Virus record (IMG/VR): IMGVR_UViG_3300037108_000072
Location: 1-27,781 of that record
Strand: one strand, 5' to 3'
From: a virus
Length of the DNA stretch: 27,781 bases
The position numbers and the translations under genes are program-made. This document shows, one piece after another, positions 15,434 to 22,222 of this stretch (positions within the stretch are counted from its first letter, which is position 1; each line of letters begins with the position of its first letter). Below the pieces are notes generated by a model. The model made no database searches and was not told the DNA's origin. It was given only the letters and a program-made list of their open reading frames with translations.

Positions 15434-15937
15434 ATGTCAACAGTACTGCCAAGATCACCCTTCGATGCCGCTGAGTCCATTATGAATGGGCTGAGCATTA
15501 TCCAACTGAAGATCGGAACGACCGTTCCGGTCACGCTCGTTTTCGAGGCCACGAAGCTCGAAGACAATCCCACCCAGGAGATCAAATACCTGGAGCGTCC
15601 AGGCCTGGACGGCGTGGTGCGCAAGGCCCGCGCTGTGCGGACCAAGGGCTACGAGGTCTACACCTTTGACCTGCAGGAGGTGAAACGCCTGATGAGTATT
15701 TTCAACGGCGCAACGATCGGGGCCGTGAACGCCACCTGCAGTCTGTTCGTTCCCGACGTGTTGGATAATACCGGCACGATCGCAATGATAAGCGAGGCCG
15801 ACTTCCCCTGCCTGGTCACTCGCGACGGCAAGGTCACGCACGGCGACGGCAAGTTCTCCGACGCCACCATCAAGATCGAGTCGCTCAAGACCGGCGACAT
15901 CCAGTGGACCAAGGACGCCGTCGTTGCCAGCTCCTGA
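15434..15937 (+). CDS. Probable major tail (tube) protein
   Basis: A 167-residue, beta-rich protein with few charged helices. It lies between the terminator-like gene and the tail chaperone, the standard tail-tube place in siphoviruses. Strand-rich parts are IIQLKIGTTVPVTLVFE, KGYEVYTFDL, GAVNATCSLFVPD and KFSDATIKIESLK. I recognise no motif. There is no sheath gene next to it, so a non-contractile tube is implied. The start at 15434 gives an N-terminal MSTVLPRSPFDAAES; the ATG at 15482 (MNGLSIIQLK) is an alternative closer to the first strand. Unlike most neighbours it is separated by 44 nt upstream and 52 nt downstream, as expected for a highly expressed gene with its own translation signals. 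Confidence 0.55.
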   Translation: MSTVLPRSPFDAAESIMNGLSIIQLKIGTTVPVTLVFEATKLEDNPTQEIKYLERPGLDGVVRKARAVRTKGYEVYTFDLQEVKRLMSIFNGATIGAVNATCSLFVPDVLDNTGTIAMISEADFPCLVTRDGKVTHGDGKFSDATIKIESLKTGDIQWTKDAVVASS

Positions 15938-15989
15938 GCTGGCGCGGCCTGGTCAACAATCCTGAATAGCAAAGCCAAAATCGACCCCC

Positions 15990-16412
15990 ATGGATACCAT
16001 CAAACAGAAAACTGCCCTCGTGAAATTCGAGGGCTCTCCCCACATCGAAGTCCGGCGCATGCGCTGGAAGGCCACCCGCCAGTTCTTGAAGCTGTTCGGC
16101 AATGCCTACACCGATTTCATCAAGGGCGCCATGTCCTCCGGTCTGGCCGAGAACCAAAAGCTGGCGATCGTCTCCCAGCTCCCGGAGCTCATTGCCCAGT
16201 CGGATGTGCTCAGTGCCTTCCTGGTCACAAGCGCCACGGATCTCACGGCGGAACAACTCGACGCGCTCGATGGGCTTGTCGCCAGCGAAGTGCTCCGTGT
16301 CGCCCTGGAGGTGAATCTCGACGATGAAATAAAAAACTCCTTCGCCGGCATAGGCGCGGCCGTCGCGGCCCTAATGCCGGCAAAGAAGACGCAGACATCG
16401 ACGACGAGCTGA
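15990..16412 (+). CDS. Tail assembly chaperone, first part (G-like)
   Basis: A 140-residue, mostly helical protein immediately upstream of the tape measure gene and a small -1-frame ORF. It opens with a short beta segment (KTALVKFEGSPHIEVRRM) followed by helices (KLFGNAYTDFIKG, KLAIVSQLPELIAQS, EQLDALDGLVASEVLRVAL). The function is inferred from position and from the slippery heptamer within it. Tail chaperones of tailed phages (lambda G and G-T) keep the tape measure soluble and recruit tube subunits. Ribosomes that do not slip make the 140-aa form. Slippage at 16331-16337 would give a 186-aa fusion. Alternatively it and the next ORF are two separate proteins joined by an ATGA overlap. Confidence 0.68.
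   Translation: MDTIKQKTALVKFEGSPHIEVRRMRWKATRQFLKLFGNAYTDFIKGAMSSGLAENQKLAIVSQLPELIAQSDVLSAFLVTSATDLTAEQLDALDGLVASEVLRVALEVNLDDEIKNSFAGIGAAVAALMPAKKTQTSTTS
16331..16337 (+). promoter_or_regulatory. Slippery heptamer for -1 frameshift
   Basis: In the reading frame of the chaperone gene the bases read ATA AAA AAC, which contains the classical X_XXY_YYZ slippery heptamer A_AAA_AAC exactly in register at codons 115-116. The -1 frame from here is open to the TAG at 16547-16549. Slippage at this point would join residues 1-116 to 70 residues of the downstream frame. Confidence 0.75.
16344..16381 (+). promoter_or_regulatory. Stem-loop downstream of slippery site
   Basis: The arms gccggcat (16344-16351) and atgccggc (16374-16381) pair perfectly over 8 bp. 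Three more pairs (16352-16354 with 16370-16372) form past a bulged A at 16373. The loop region is GC-rich and may fold further. The stem begins 6 nt after the heptamer, the spacing typical of stimulatory structures for -1 frameshifting. Both the position and the pairing are read directly from the sequence; activity is inferred. Confidence 0.65.
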
Positions 16413-16549
16413 TGGGGGACCTGTACTCCTACCTGATCGATGCCGGCTATGACCCCGCCTATCTCGACCATTGCACGCTGCTGGATCTCGACCTGTTCGT
16501 GCGAAAGACCAACGAGCGCCGCAGCAAGCAGGGCTGGAACCGAATCTAG
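16412..16549 (+). CDS. Tail assembly chaperone, second part (T-like)
   Basis: From an ATG overlapping the stop of the previous gene this frame encodes 45 residues (MGDLYSYLIDAGYDPAYLD, then a leucine-rich LLDLDLFVRKTNERRSK end). It lies in the -1 frame relative to the upstream gene. Without the ATG the frame is open back past the slippery site, adding 25 residues from 16337. A short helical second ORF between the first chaperone part and the tape measure is the norm in long-tailed phages. It is most probably expressed as a C-terminal extension by frameshifting; independent translation from the ATG is possible. The tape measure starts at the very next base after its TAG. Confidence 0.65.
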   Translation: MGDLYSYLIDAGYDPAYLDHCTLLDLDLFVRKTNERRSKQGWNRI

Positions 16550-19500
16550 ATGAGCAATCTCTTCGAAATCATGTTCTCCGTCGCTGGAGCCGAGGCTGTG
16601 ACCGGCTCCATGGAGAACATCATGGAAAAGTCTGGAGAGCTCGGCGGTGAATTGATGCGGTTGGCCGGGGTCGCCGGCACGCTTGGCGCGTCGATGGAAG
16701 GACTCAAAAGCGCGATGGAGGTGGGCTCGGCGATGACGATCCTCGCTGCGCGCACGGGCGAGACCGTTGAGAGCCTGGTTGTGATGCAGCGGGCATTCGA
16801 GACCTCCGGCATTGGAGCCGACATGATGGGAATCATGGTCAATCGGCTGCAGAAGGCTATTAGCGGCGTCAACGAAATGGGCAAGAATACGAAGGGCGCA
16901 TTTGCCGCACTTGGGCTTACGCCGGAACAGCTGCAGGGTCTGGGCTTCGACGAACAGCTCAAGAAGTTGGCGGATGGCTTCCAAAGAATCCACGACCCGG
17001 CTCAGCGGGCGGCGATCGCGATGGACCTGTTTGGCCGCGAAGGCGGACAGATGCTCATGCTCCTCACCAAGGCGGGCCTTCTCACCGAGGCTGGAGATGA
17101 TGTTGGCCGCTACGCTGAGCGCATGCAGGACCTGGCGCCAAAGTTCCATGACGTGGAGAATAAGCTCAGCCTGATGAAAGACCGCCTGAAGGAGATGTGG
17201 GCGGTCGCCCTGGAGCAGCTGCTCCCTGTGCTGAGCAAGATCGGCGATCTCATCAAAGGACTGAATTTGGCCCCGCTCGGGTCCGCGCTGGGGAGTGGAG
17301 GAGCGATTGCGTTGGCAGCTGGGCTTACCTCCAGCCTGGCGAGCAAGCTCAACACCGTGGTCATGGCCTGGGCTACTAACCCCAGCACGAGCTCCGCCGC
17401 CACATCTTTCGCCGAGCGATTTATCCTACCGCTGACCGGTGGACTCACCTCTTTCTTCTCCGTCGCTCTGCCGGCGCTGATAGTAGTCGCGGTGGGTGGT
17501 GCAATCATTGCCGCGATTGCAGAAGGGCTACGGGAGCACAACGACAACGTGCAGAATGCTCGCATGGGAGCGTACACGCCACTGGAGCATGCAAGGGAGT
17601 CGATAAAAGGCGTCGGAAGTAGGGCCGAAGAAACCACCGTGAAGGCTGGTATAGCCGCAGACTTGAAAAAGGCGGAGGACCGGCTTGCCGAGCTCGACGC
17701 GAAGCAGAAAGCGATCGACGCTGCCAATAATCCGCTAGACCCGGCCAAATTAAAGGGCGCGAGCCTTTCGGATATACTGTCCGCATCCCTAAGTTCTGGG
17801 CCGACTCCTGCTGAATTTGGAGGCGACGCCGGAGCGAAGGCTCCTCCTCTTGTCGCGCCAATGTCGGAAGCCGAGATGGCGGAGATGACGCAGCTCCGCG
17901 ATACGGTGAAGGGTTTGCGCCGCGACATTGAGACACCGGTCAAGCAGGGCCTTATTGACGACGTCGCCGCGACGAGGGCAAACGCCCAGTACAAAAACTT
18001 GGGGGAGTCCCTTGCGAAACTCCACGGCGAGGCACGCCAAGCAGCCGAAGAAGCCGAGCAAGACCACCAGAAGAAACTTGCAATGCTGCAGGAAGATCGG
18101 AAGGCCGCGGTTGCGAAAGGGCAAACTCCGGACACCGGCCTTGATGCGGCGGATGCCGAAGCGAAACACCTCGGGGTAAAGCTGGCGGTCGATGCGATCG
18201 ACAAACAGATCACCGAGGAGGAGAAGAAGACTACCGACGAGAAGAAAAAGCAGGAGGAGCACGCCGCCAAAATCTACGAGCTCAGCCTACAGATCAAAAT
18301 CAACGAAGCGCACGCGGCTGGGAAAACTGATCAGGAATCGGCGCTGAAGGCGCAGTTGGCTGGCATCCAGGCGGGCCGAGCCGCGATCGGCGCGGGCGCT
18401 GATCCCGGCCAAGCTTTGGCGTTGGCCTACCAGGCAGCAAATGCGGCGCAGGCCGAAGCGGATGCGCATAAAGCCGGCCTTAAAGTCCAGCAGGACAAAG
18501 AGGCGCTGATGGCGGCCATTACGGCCAAGCAGGAGGATCTGGACGCCGTCGAGAACAATTACGCACTTAGTGCGAACGAGAAATGGGCGAAGAAAAAACA
18601 GATTATCGCCGACACCCTTGTCCTATATGACGCGTATCTCGCGCACCTAAAGAAGGAGGCAGACGATGCGACGGCAAAGGGCGACAAGCCTACGGCAGCA
18701 ATCGACACAAAGGCGCTCGATGAGGGGAACAATGGCGAAAAAGGCATTAAAAAACAGGACGCCCAGCTCGGACCGGATCCAAACAATTTCGCGGCGAACT
18801 GGACAGATACTCTGACGAAACTTCGGTCTGAATGGGAGCTCACAGCCAAAACGATCGCATCGTCCATGGGGGGCGTCCTGAGCTCAATGCAGAGCGGCCT
18901 CAGCTCCGCGATCGAAGGCATGGCCAATCGCACAAAGACTTTGGGTCAGGCGTTCTGGACGGTTGCGGGCTCGATTAGCCAGTCCTTCATCAAGGCTGCT
19001 TCCGACATGGTTGCGAAATGGACCATGCAGCACGTCGTGATGGCGGGGATCTCTCGGTTGTTTAATGCCCAGGAGATTGCCGGACATGCGATGACGGAAA
19101 CGACGAAGACGGTTGTCACCACAAGCGCAGCTGGAATCCGGACCACGGTCCGCACGACGGAGACAGTCGAAAGCGTGGGATTGAAAACTGTCGAGGTCGG
19201 AACTCATGTCGCCGGCGAGGCGCTGAAGACGGAGTCCGCGGAACAAGGCTTCATCATCCGAATTGCGCTGAAGATCAAAGAGGCGCTGGCCTCGGTCTAC
19301 CACGGCGCCGTGGAGGCGTTCACAGCGCTTGCGGGCATTCCTTACGTCGGTCCGATTCTGGCAGGCGTTGCGATGGCGGCCGCGCTGGTGGGCGGGATAC
19401 GCCTGGTCTCGCAGATCGGCCATGCCGAGGGCGGCCACATCGTCGGCTCCGGAGGTCCGACTGATGACCAGGTGCCGGCGCTTCTCAGCAATGGCGAATG

Positions 19501-19825
19501 GGTGGCTCCCGCCTGGCAGGTGAATCACCCGGTCTATGGCCCGATGATCGCTTCGCTTGAAGCAGCACGCCGCGGCACTGCAACCTTTGCACTCGGTGGT
19601 CTCACAAGCCCGCAATATTTCTCACCGTCGATCACGCGGCCGGCCTATGCACCGGCAGCGGGATCCTCCGGCGGCTCGGTCCGCAATGCCAATAGTTCAG
19701 CCGGAGCCCAACAGGCTCCGCCGGTCTACATCCTCATGGATGAAAAGGATTTTGCACGGAAGATGCAGGAGCACTCCGAAGCCTGGTTCCAACGGCAGCA
19801 CGCCTCAGCCATGCGCAAAGGATGA
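16550..19825 (+). CDS. Tail tape measure protein
   Basis: A 1091-residue protein. Residues about 40-200 match the phage tail tape measure core, with TGETVESLVVMQRAFE, GIMVNRLQKAISG, GFQRIHDPAQRAAIAM and FGREGGQMLMLL. A transmembrane-like segment lies at about 302-325 (FFSVALPALIVVAVGGAIIA). A long Ala/Lys/Glu-rich helical region follows. Near the C-terminus is another hydrophobic segment (VGPILAGVAMAAALVGGI), followed by GGHIVGSGGPTDDQVPALLSNGEWVAP, the usual end motif of such proteins. At about 0.15 nm per residue this gives a tail near 160 nm, an estimate from the known length rule. Its N-terminus is probably bound by the chaperone encoded just upstream. Confidence 0.92.
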   Translation: MSNLFEIMFSVAGAEAVTGSMENIMEKSGELGGELMRLAGVAGTLGASMEGLKSAMEVGSAMTILAARTGETVESLVVMQRAFETSGIGADMMGIMVNRLQKAISGVNEMGKNTKGAFAALGLTPEQLQGLGFDEQLKKLADGFQRIHDPAQRAAIAMDLFGREGGQMLMLLTKAGLLTEAGDDVGRYAERMQDLAPKFHDVENKLSLMKDRLKEMWAVALEQLLPVLSKIGDLIKGLNLAPLGSALGSGGAIALAAGLTSSLASKLNTVVMAWATNPSTSSAATSFAERFILPLTGGLTSFFSVALPALIVVAVGGAIIAAIAEGLREHNDNVQNARMGAYTPLEHARESIKGVGSRAEETTVKAGIAADLKKAEDRLAELDAKQKAIDAANNPLDPAKLKGASLSDILSASLSSGPTPAEFGGDAGAKAPPLVAPMSEAEMAEMTQLRDTVKGLRRDIETPVKQGLIDDVAATRANAQYKNLGESLAKLHGEARQAAEEAEQDHQKKLAMLQEDRKAAVAKGQTPDTGLDAADAEAKHLGVKLAVDAIDKQITEEEKKTTDEKKKQEEHAAKIYELSLQIKINEAHAAGKTDQESALKAQLAGIQAGRAAIGAGADPGQALALAYQAANAAQAEADAHKAGLKVQQDKEALMAAITAKQEDLDAVENNYALSANEKWAKKKQIIADTLVLYDAYLAHLKKEADDATAKGDKPTAAIDTKALDEGNNGEKGIKKQDAQLGPDPNNFAANWTDTLTKLRSEWELTAKTIASSMGGVLSSMQSGLSSAIEGMANRTKTLGQAFWTVAGSISQSFIKAASDMVAKWTMQHVVMAGISRLFNAQEIAGHAMTETTKTVVTTSAAGIRTTVRTTETVESVGLKTVEVGTHVAGEALKTESAEQGFIIRIALKIKEALASVYHGAVEAFTALAGIPYVGPILAGVAMAAALVGGIRLVSQIGHAEGGHIVGSGGPTDDQVPALLSNGEWVAPAWQVNHPVYGPMIASLEAARRGTATFALGGLTSPQYFSPSITRPAYAPAAGSSGGSVRNANSSAGAQQAPPVYILMDEKDFARKMQEHSEAWFQRQHASAMRKG

Positions 19826-21642
19826 TCGCGACCACCATCAGCGGAGTGAATTGCTGGCTCCTGCCGTATGAGCCCAACGACGGCGCGGAGATCAAAGTCG
19901 ATATTGCCGTGCCGGTGGATGAACACCGGGGTTTGACGGGCCGGTCCACGCGCCGGCCAACAGCGATCCTTCCGCGTTACGAGCTTTCCTGGTCATCGTT
20001 CCTCGAACAGACCGACTACACTGCGCTGCGCGCCGCGTCCCTCGCGTCCCAGGACGAGCCGATCCTTGTCCCGCTCTGGCCCCATCTCTTTGTGCCAGGT
20101 GCCGAGTCCCCCACAATGACCGGTGGATTGATGATCGCCTTCAAATGGGACTGGTCGGCCTGGGCGATCAACCCGGGCAGCTATACCGGTTACGATGCCG
20201 TCGCGCCGTTGCTTTACGGCCGCTTCAAACAGCCTCCACGCCTGGCGTCGCAGAGTGGCACCCTGGTCGTAGCGCAGTTTGATTTCGAGGAGGACGGTCC
20301 GGCAGCGTACGCAGTGACGCCCGTCGCCGGGATCCTAGCGGCCGATACACTCGGCACCTCCGGCGGCAACCAATTCCCGAACTTCCCGTTCCTGCCGGAT
20401 TGGAGCGACACCCCCCCGCAACCGGGCATTGGCGTCTATGACGTGGAGCGCACTGCGACCGGACCTGGCCGGATGAAAGCGACGGTCTTTTATCCCCAGA
20501 CCCCGGAGCAGGTCATCACCGCAGACTTCACCGGGCTCAGTAAGATTGAGTCGGCCCAATTCATCGCCTGGTGGATCCGGAGAGGCGGGGCCTCCGGAGC
20601 GCATTTCGTATCCCTCGAATCGTTTGGCATCACCAGTGGAGGCACGATTCTCGCACGGCACACGAATGAGACCCTGTCGATCTCCTATGCCGGCATCCAA
20701 GCACAGGCGGAGTTTTCGTGGCGCGAGGTCGCGGCGGAATATGCGCCGCCCTCCGGCGAAACGCTTGGGACGACGCTCGGAGCGCTTCCGGCTCCAGCCT
20801 GGTTCTTTCAGCTCGATCTCGACTACAACGGCGCGACCAAGAGCTGGTATCTGACGGATTGGGAGAGTGGGGCTGTAGCGAATGGGCAGACATGGGCCTA
20901 CAACGCCTGCGACTTCGACAAGCTCACCCAGTCGATCGATCTTGAGGATGATTCCTGCTCGGTGAACTTCCGGTATTTCGCAGGAGGCCCATGGGATAAC
21001 TGGCTGCCCGGGAATCTCGCCGCCCGTGGCTTTGTGACGATCTTCCGCGCCGAGGCCAATCTCAACGGATCATTTGCGAATTTCCGCCAGGTCTGGAAGG
21101 GCGAGCTCAGCACGCCTGAAATTGACGGACCGATGGTCAAGCAGACTGCCCTGGGAGCGAACGCTCTGTTTGCCCGCAACTGCCCCAGGCAGGTCATGTC
21201 GACCAGCTGCGGCACAATGCTCTACCGTCCCCGCTGCGGCCTGGCCTTGAGCGACTGGACCTTCAACGCGGTGATCACGGCCGTAGCCGGGAATATCGTG
21301 ACAGTCGGGACGATCACCGGCGGCTCAGTGACGTCCGGATTCGGTACGCAGGATTGGTTCGCGCTCGGGTGGCTTGGCTGGGTGATGAATGGGATCCCTT
21401 ATCGCGAGGGCATCGTCGCCAGTGCGCAGATGGCTGGCATAAGCATTGTGCTGACTCTGGACCGCGCTTGCACCCTTGGCGTCGGTGCGGCCGTCACAGT
21501 CGTGCCGGGATGCGATCGAATCCGCCCCTCCGGCTGCGCGAAATTCAACAACCAAGCGAACTTCCGCGGCTTCGATCAGATGCCCGCGATTTCTCCAAAC
21601 TTCGTGATCCCACAACAGAGCAGCAACTCCGCGAAGAAATGA
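19822..21642 (+). CDS. Tail tip protein with DUF2163/BR0599 C-terminal half
   Basis: A 606-residue protein overlapping the tape measure stop by 4 nt. The C-terminal half (about 320-595) fits the phage BR0599/DUF2163 family. It shows IDLEDDSCSVNFRYF, FRQVWKGELSTPEI, a Cys-rich CPRQVMSTSCGTMLYRPRCGL and the hallmark end GCDRIRPSGCAKFNNQANFRG, with FDQMPAISPNF. The N-terminal half (about 1-310) is beta-rich with many Trp and Pro and is not recognised. It may correspond to a second distal-tail-type domain. In gene transfer agents and related siphoviruses the DUF2163 protein is part of the baseplate hub and precedes the NlpC/P60 peptidase, exactly as here. Confidence 0.82.
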   Translation: MIATTISGVNCWLLPYEPNDGAEIKVDIAVPVDEHRGLTGRSTRRPTAILPRYELSWSSFLEQTDYTALRAASLASQDEPILVPLWPHLFVPGAESPTMTGGLMIAFKWDWSAWAINPGSYTGYDAVAPLLYGRFKQPPRLASQSGTLVVAQFDFEEDGPAAYAVTPVAGILAADTLGTSGGNQFPNFPFLPDWSDTPPQPGIGVYDVERTATGPGRMKATVFYPQTPEQVITADFTGLSKIESAQFIAWWIRRGGASGAHFVSLESFGITSGGTILARHTNETLSISYAGIQAQAEFSWREVAAEYAPPSGETLGTTLGALPAPAWFFQLDLDYNGATKSWYLTDWESGAVANGQTWAYNACDFDKLTQSIDLEDDSCSVNFRYFAGGPWDNWLPGNLAARGFVTIFRAEANLNGSFANFRQVWKGELSTPEIDGPMVKQTALGANALFARNCPRQVMSTSCGTMLYRPRCGLALSDWTFNAVITAVAGNIVTVGTITGGSVTSGFGTQDWFALGWLGWVMNGIPYREGIVASAQMAGISIVLTLDRACTLGVGAAVTVVPGCDRIRPSGCAKFNNQANFRGFDQMPAISPNFVIPQQSSNSAKK

Positions 21643-22040
21643 ACGCCACTCAACTCACTCTGCTTGAATCTGCCGCCCTTGCCGCCGTTGGCCGGCGTGA
21701 GTCGCACTGTCAGGTCGCGATGGCAGACATTTACAAGGCGGCCGGACTTATGCCTTCCGCTTTGGAGATCCCATCTGGCAATCGGGATTGGGCGCGGGCA
21801 CAGGGGTGCTCTCTCATCGCTCCATGGGTTGATGGCTCTGGGCTGTTTGAGGCCATCGAGGTCGTCGAGCCCGGCGCTCTACTCGGATTCCGTCTTGGCC
21901 ACACGCTGCATCATGTTGGGATCGCGCTCTCCGGCGGCCGGATGGTGCACGTCGCTGGCGAGCATGGCATCCAAATTGCCGTCTGCATCCCGACTCCATG
22001 GGCACAGCGGATGGATCGGATCTGGAGGATCAAAACATGA
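21639..22040 (+). CDS. NlpC/P60-type tail peptidase
   Basis: A 133-residue protein with the family's catalytic arrangement: C24 in RRESHCQVAMADIYKAAG, H92 in HTLHHVGIALSGGRMVH and a following H104. EVVEPGALLGFRLG stands where family members have the GDLLxF motif. These enzymes cleave peptidoglycan stem peptides and, in tail tips, open a local hole during DNA entry. Length matches phage tail members. The ATG at 21639 overlaps the upstream stop; an in-frame ATG at 21354 would lie deep in the previous gene. The usual Asp before the Cys is a His here (SHC), a mild deviation that might affect activity. It is a tail component by position, not a soluble endolysin. Confidence 0.8.
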   Translation: MNATQLTLLESAALAAVGRRESHCQVAMADIYKAAGLMPSALEIPSGNRDWARAQGCSLIAPWVDGSGLFEAIEVVEPGALLGFRLGHTLHHVGIALSGGRMVHVAGEHGIQIAVCIPTPWAQRMDRIWRIKT

Positions 22041-22219
22041 GCAGCTCTCAACCGGCAGAAATTCAGCTCACGCCGTTCCAGTCGGAGAACATAGCCACGA
22101 ACCAGCAGGCGATCCCGTTGCCCTACCTGGCCGGCACGCGGGTGATTGCGCTGCGGTGGATCACACCCGCCACCAACGAGGTGACAACACAAGCGCAAGG
22201 CGGCGGAAAGAAAGGGTGA
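22037..22219 (+). CDS. 60-aa tail-cluster protein
   Basis: A 60-residue protein starting 4 nt inside the end of the peptidase gene. GGAGG at 22024-22028 lies 8 nt before the ATG, the best Shine-Dalgarno in the window, and supports this start. The product (SSSQPAEIQLTPFQSENI, then PYLAGTRVIALRWITP, then a Gly/Lys-rich tail) has no recognised domain. The small size and position between the peptidase and the hub/tip protein suggest a tail-tip accessory protein. Confidence 0.65.
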   Translation: MSSSQPAEIQLTPFQSENIATNQQAIPLPYLAGTRVIALRWITPATNEVTTQAQGGGKKG

Positions 22220-22222
22220 TCC

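Noticed and set aside
14937-15937. Contractile tail sheath
   Set aside because: Neither gene has the size (about 400-500 residues) or motifs of a sheath; the two small beta-rich proteins fit terminator and tube of a non-contractile tail.
16106-18270. Long minus-strand ORFs opposite the tape measure
   Set aside because: Ser/Ala/Cys/Phe-rich mirror images of a Lys/Glu/Ala-rich coiled coil; typical antisense artefacts.
21639-22040. Soluble endolysin
   Set aside because: The NlpC/P60 protein is embedded between tail-tip genes in the standard tail order, so a tail-associated peptidase is the better reading.
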